From Chloroflexota bacterium (GTDB lineage: Bacteria > Chloroflexota > UBA4733), in the NCBI GenBank assembly GCA_025449435.1, contig JANWJO010000074.1, positions 1-7,746 on the forward strand: a DNA stretch of 7,746 nt, written 5' to 3'. Below are positions 6,636 through 7,746 of this stretch, one piece after another. A model generated the notes under the pieces. The model was not told where the DNA came from, ran no database searches, and saw only the letters and a program-made list of their open reading frames with translations. Each line of letters begins with the position of its first letter. Position 1 is the first letter of the stretch. Both the position numbers and the translations under genes were made by a program.

Positions 6636-7352
6636 CTAGTTGCCCGTGCGCAGCCGGCTCGCCTCGATCTCCGGCAGCCCTGCCGCAGTGATGCGGCGCG
6701 CCGCTTCATGCCAGTCGTACGCCACTCGATGCCAGGCGAGTTCACCTTTCACCGTGTCCACTTTCATGTAGGCGGCCCGAGGATTTCCATCGCGAGGCTG
6801 GCCGGTCGCGCCAGGATTGCAGATGAAGCGCGGCACGGGTTGCCCCATCAATGCCGCGCTGGCCCGCGCGAAATCAACAGTCCCGTCCTCGCTGAAAGCG
6901 GCAGTGCGGTGAGTGTGGCCCACCAGACACAATGGGGTCGAGAAGTGCGGCATGTTTGCGCGTGCAACATCTCCTGAGACGATGTACTCCCACACCGTGT
7001 CGCGCGGACTGGCGTGTACCAGGGTAAACGGATCCCGCACGATCTTCGGCGCTAGCGCGAGCACATAGCGCTTGTGCTCGCTGCCCAGCTGCTTGGCAGT
7101 CCATTGTAGGCACGTGCGTGCGTTGCCATTGAAGCGATCCAAGGCCGCCTCGCCTACGGCACCAAGGTCGTGATTGCCGGGCACGGCCAGGTGGGGTAGG
7201 GTGCTCATCAACTCAATACAGGCCACTGGATCCGCACCGTAGCCAACGATGTCACCGAGGCACCACCACTCATCCACCGAGCCGGCGTCGGCGATCACCG
7301 CCTCGAGTGCCTGGAGGTTCGCGTGGATGTCCGCCAGTATTGCGATGCGCAT
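6636..7352 (-). CDS. Calcineurin-like metallophosphoesterase (YfcE/MJ0936-type)
   Basis: This 238-aa protein is a di-metal phosphoesterase of the calcineurin-like superfamily, cytoplasmic by lack of any signal sequence. All five metal and active-site blocks are present: DxH (Asp8, His10 in ILADIHANLQAL), GD (Asp34 in LGDIVGYGADP), GNHD (Asn60, His61), His113 in LVHASP, and GHTH (His146, His148). The GDIVGYGADP signature and the INPG-like segment CNPGATGQPRDGNPRA near residue 175 place it with the small bacterial group of unassigned phosphodiesterases often annotated YfcE-like; the natural substrate is not predictable. The ATG has only a weak AAGGG about 11 bases upstream, overlapping the TAA of the preceding gene, so translation may depend on coupling to it. 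It is convergent with the cytochrome c gene. Confidence 0.92.
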   Translation of the reverse strand: MRIAILADIHANLQALEAVIADAGSVDEWWCLGDIVGYGADPVACIELMSTLPHLAVPGNHDLGAVGEAALDRFNGNARTCLQWTAKQLGSEHKRYVLALAPKIVRDPFTLVHASPRDTVWEYIVSGDVARANMPHFSTPLCLVGHTHRTAAFSEDGTVDFARASAALMGQPVPRFICNPGATGQPRDGNPRAAYMKVDTVKGELAWHRVAYDWHEAARRITAAGLPEIEASRLRTGN

Positions 7353-7366
7353 CGGCGATGCGGCCC

Positions 7367-7746
7367 TTAGTGATCACTGGGTTGAGCGGCAACACTGGAA
7401 CGAGTTTCCGTCGTTGCCGTTCGCAACGACGCTAACGCTTCCTGAGCTGCCCGTAAGTAAGCCAGTGGGGACAGGCCATAGTTGTAGACGTTGATGCCAT
7501 CGATGCCTGTTGTTGCATAGGCGCGAATGCGCTCAGCCACCTCACGCGCACCAGACGCCGCTGGGTGGGTGGCACTAACGGCACCGTATACAGGTTTCGT
7601 GCCTGCGAGCCGTCGCAGCGCGCGCAACCCATCGAGCGCGGCGGCACTGCTCGCATAGTAGCCGCTGAGAAACCCATCAGCGACATGCGTAAGGTGCTCT
7701 GGGCGGGTGCCACTCTGCCAGCCACCGCTCACGTCGGCAAAGCACA
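7367..7746 (-). CDS. C-terminal part of an unrecognised protein, possibly TIM-barrel (5' end beyond window)
   Basis: The frame is open to the right edge, so about 125 C-terminal residues are visible and the start is missing. The GTG at 7732 is probably internal, because the same frame continues upstream to the edge. Visible features are a TKPVYGAVSATHP strand-loop, an amphipathic helix (REVAERIRAYATT), then GIDGINVYNYGL, which looks like a final barrel strand, followed by a terminal helix (AYLRAAQEALASL) and a Thr/Ser-rich, likely disordered tail. This order would fit the end of a TIM-barrel enzyme, for example a glycoside-hydrolase-like fold, but no catalytic motif is visible and I cannot name a family. 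Its TAA lies 14 bp before the phosphoesterase ATG, so the two genes are probably co-transcribed. Confidence 0.7.
   Translation of the reverse strand, partial: CFADVSGGWQSGTRPEHLTHVADGFLSGYYASSAAALDGLRALRRLAGTKPVYGAVSATHPAASGAREVAERIRAYATTGIDGINVYNYGLSPLAYLRAAQEALASLRTATTETRSSVAAQPSDH

Noticed and set aside
1..7746. CRISPR array, mobile element, tRNA, defence or secondary-metabolite system
   Set aside because: No spaced direct repeats, transposase, terminal inverted repeats, cloverleaf-like segment or defence-type domain was seen on either strand.

Overview
This is a moderately GC-rich bacterial chromosomal segment, by eye about 60% G+C, densely packed with housekeeping-type genes. Several starts are GTG or TTG behind clear purine-rich ribosome binding sites. 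No rRNA, tRNA, insertion sequence, phage gene or CRISPR array was seen. The lineage cannot be fixed from the sequence. The combination of a canonical uvrB, a small haem-c lipoprotein and a TenI-like protein would suit a Chloroflexota-like or other GC-rich free-living bacterium, but this is only a guess.

Layout, left to right. The window opens inside a plus-strand D-2-hydroxyacid dehydrogenase (glyoxylate/hydroxypyruvate reductase type) that lacks its N-terminal third. Convergent to it is a minus-strand series that reads, in order of transcription: a TenI/ThiE-fold protein (5896-5255), a flavin-reductase-like FMN protein (5127-4627), an M28 metallopeptidase with a PA-like insert (4579-3176), uvrB (3082-947) and an unrecognised 103-aa protein (938-627). 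Gaps within the series are 9 to 127 bp. A consensus -35 lies before the flavin reductase gene and an extended -10 lies before uvrB, so sub-operonic promoters are likely.

After a 283-bp divergent intergenic region comes a plus-strand cytochrome c lipoprotein (6180-6566). It ends at a 12-bp perfect hairpin shared with a convergent minus-strand cluster. That cluster is a calcineurin-like phosphoesterase (7352-6636), 14 bp downstream of the C-terminal part of an unrecognised, probably TIM-barrel protein that runs off the right edge.

Functional reading. UvrB is the damage-verification helicase of nucleotide excision repair. The other genes look like unrelated metabolic enzymes (2-oxoacid reduction, thiazole or thiamine salvage chemistry, flavin-dependent oxidoreduction, peptide hydrolysis, phosphoester hydrolysis, electron transfer). 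I see no coherent novel system. The items most worth a second look are the arginine/glycine-rich tail on UvrB, the unknown protein coupled to uvrB, the TenI-like protein lacking the ThiE metal-binding aspartates, and gene-like short reading frames in the divergent intergenic region.
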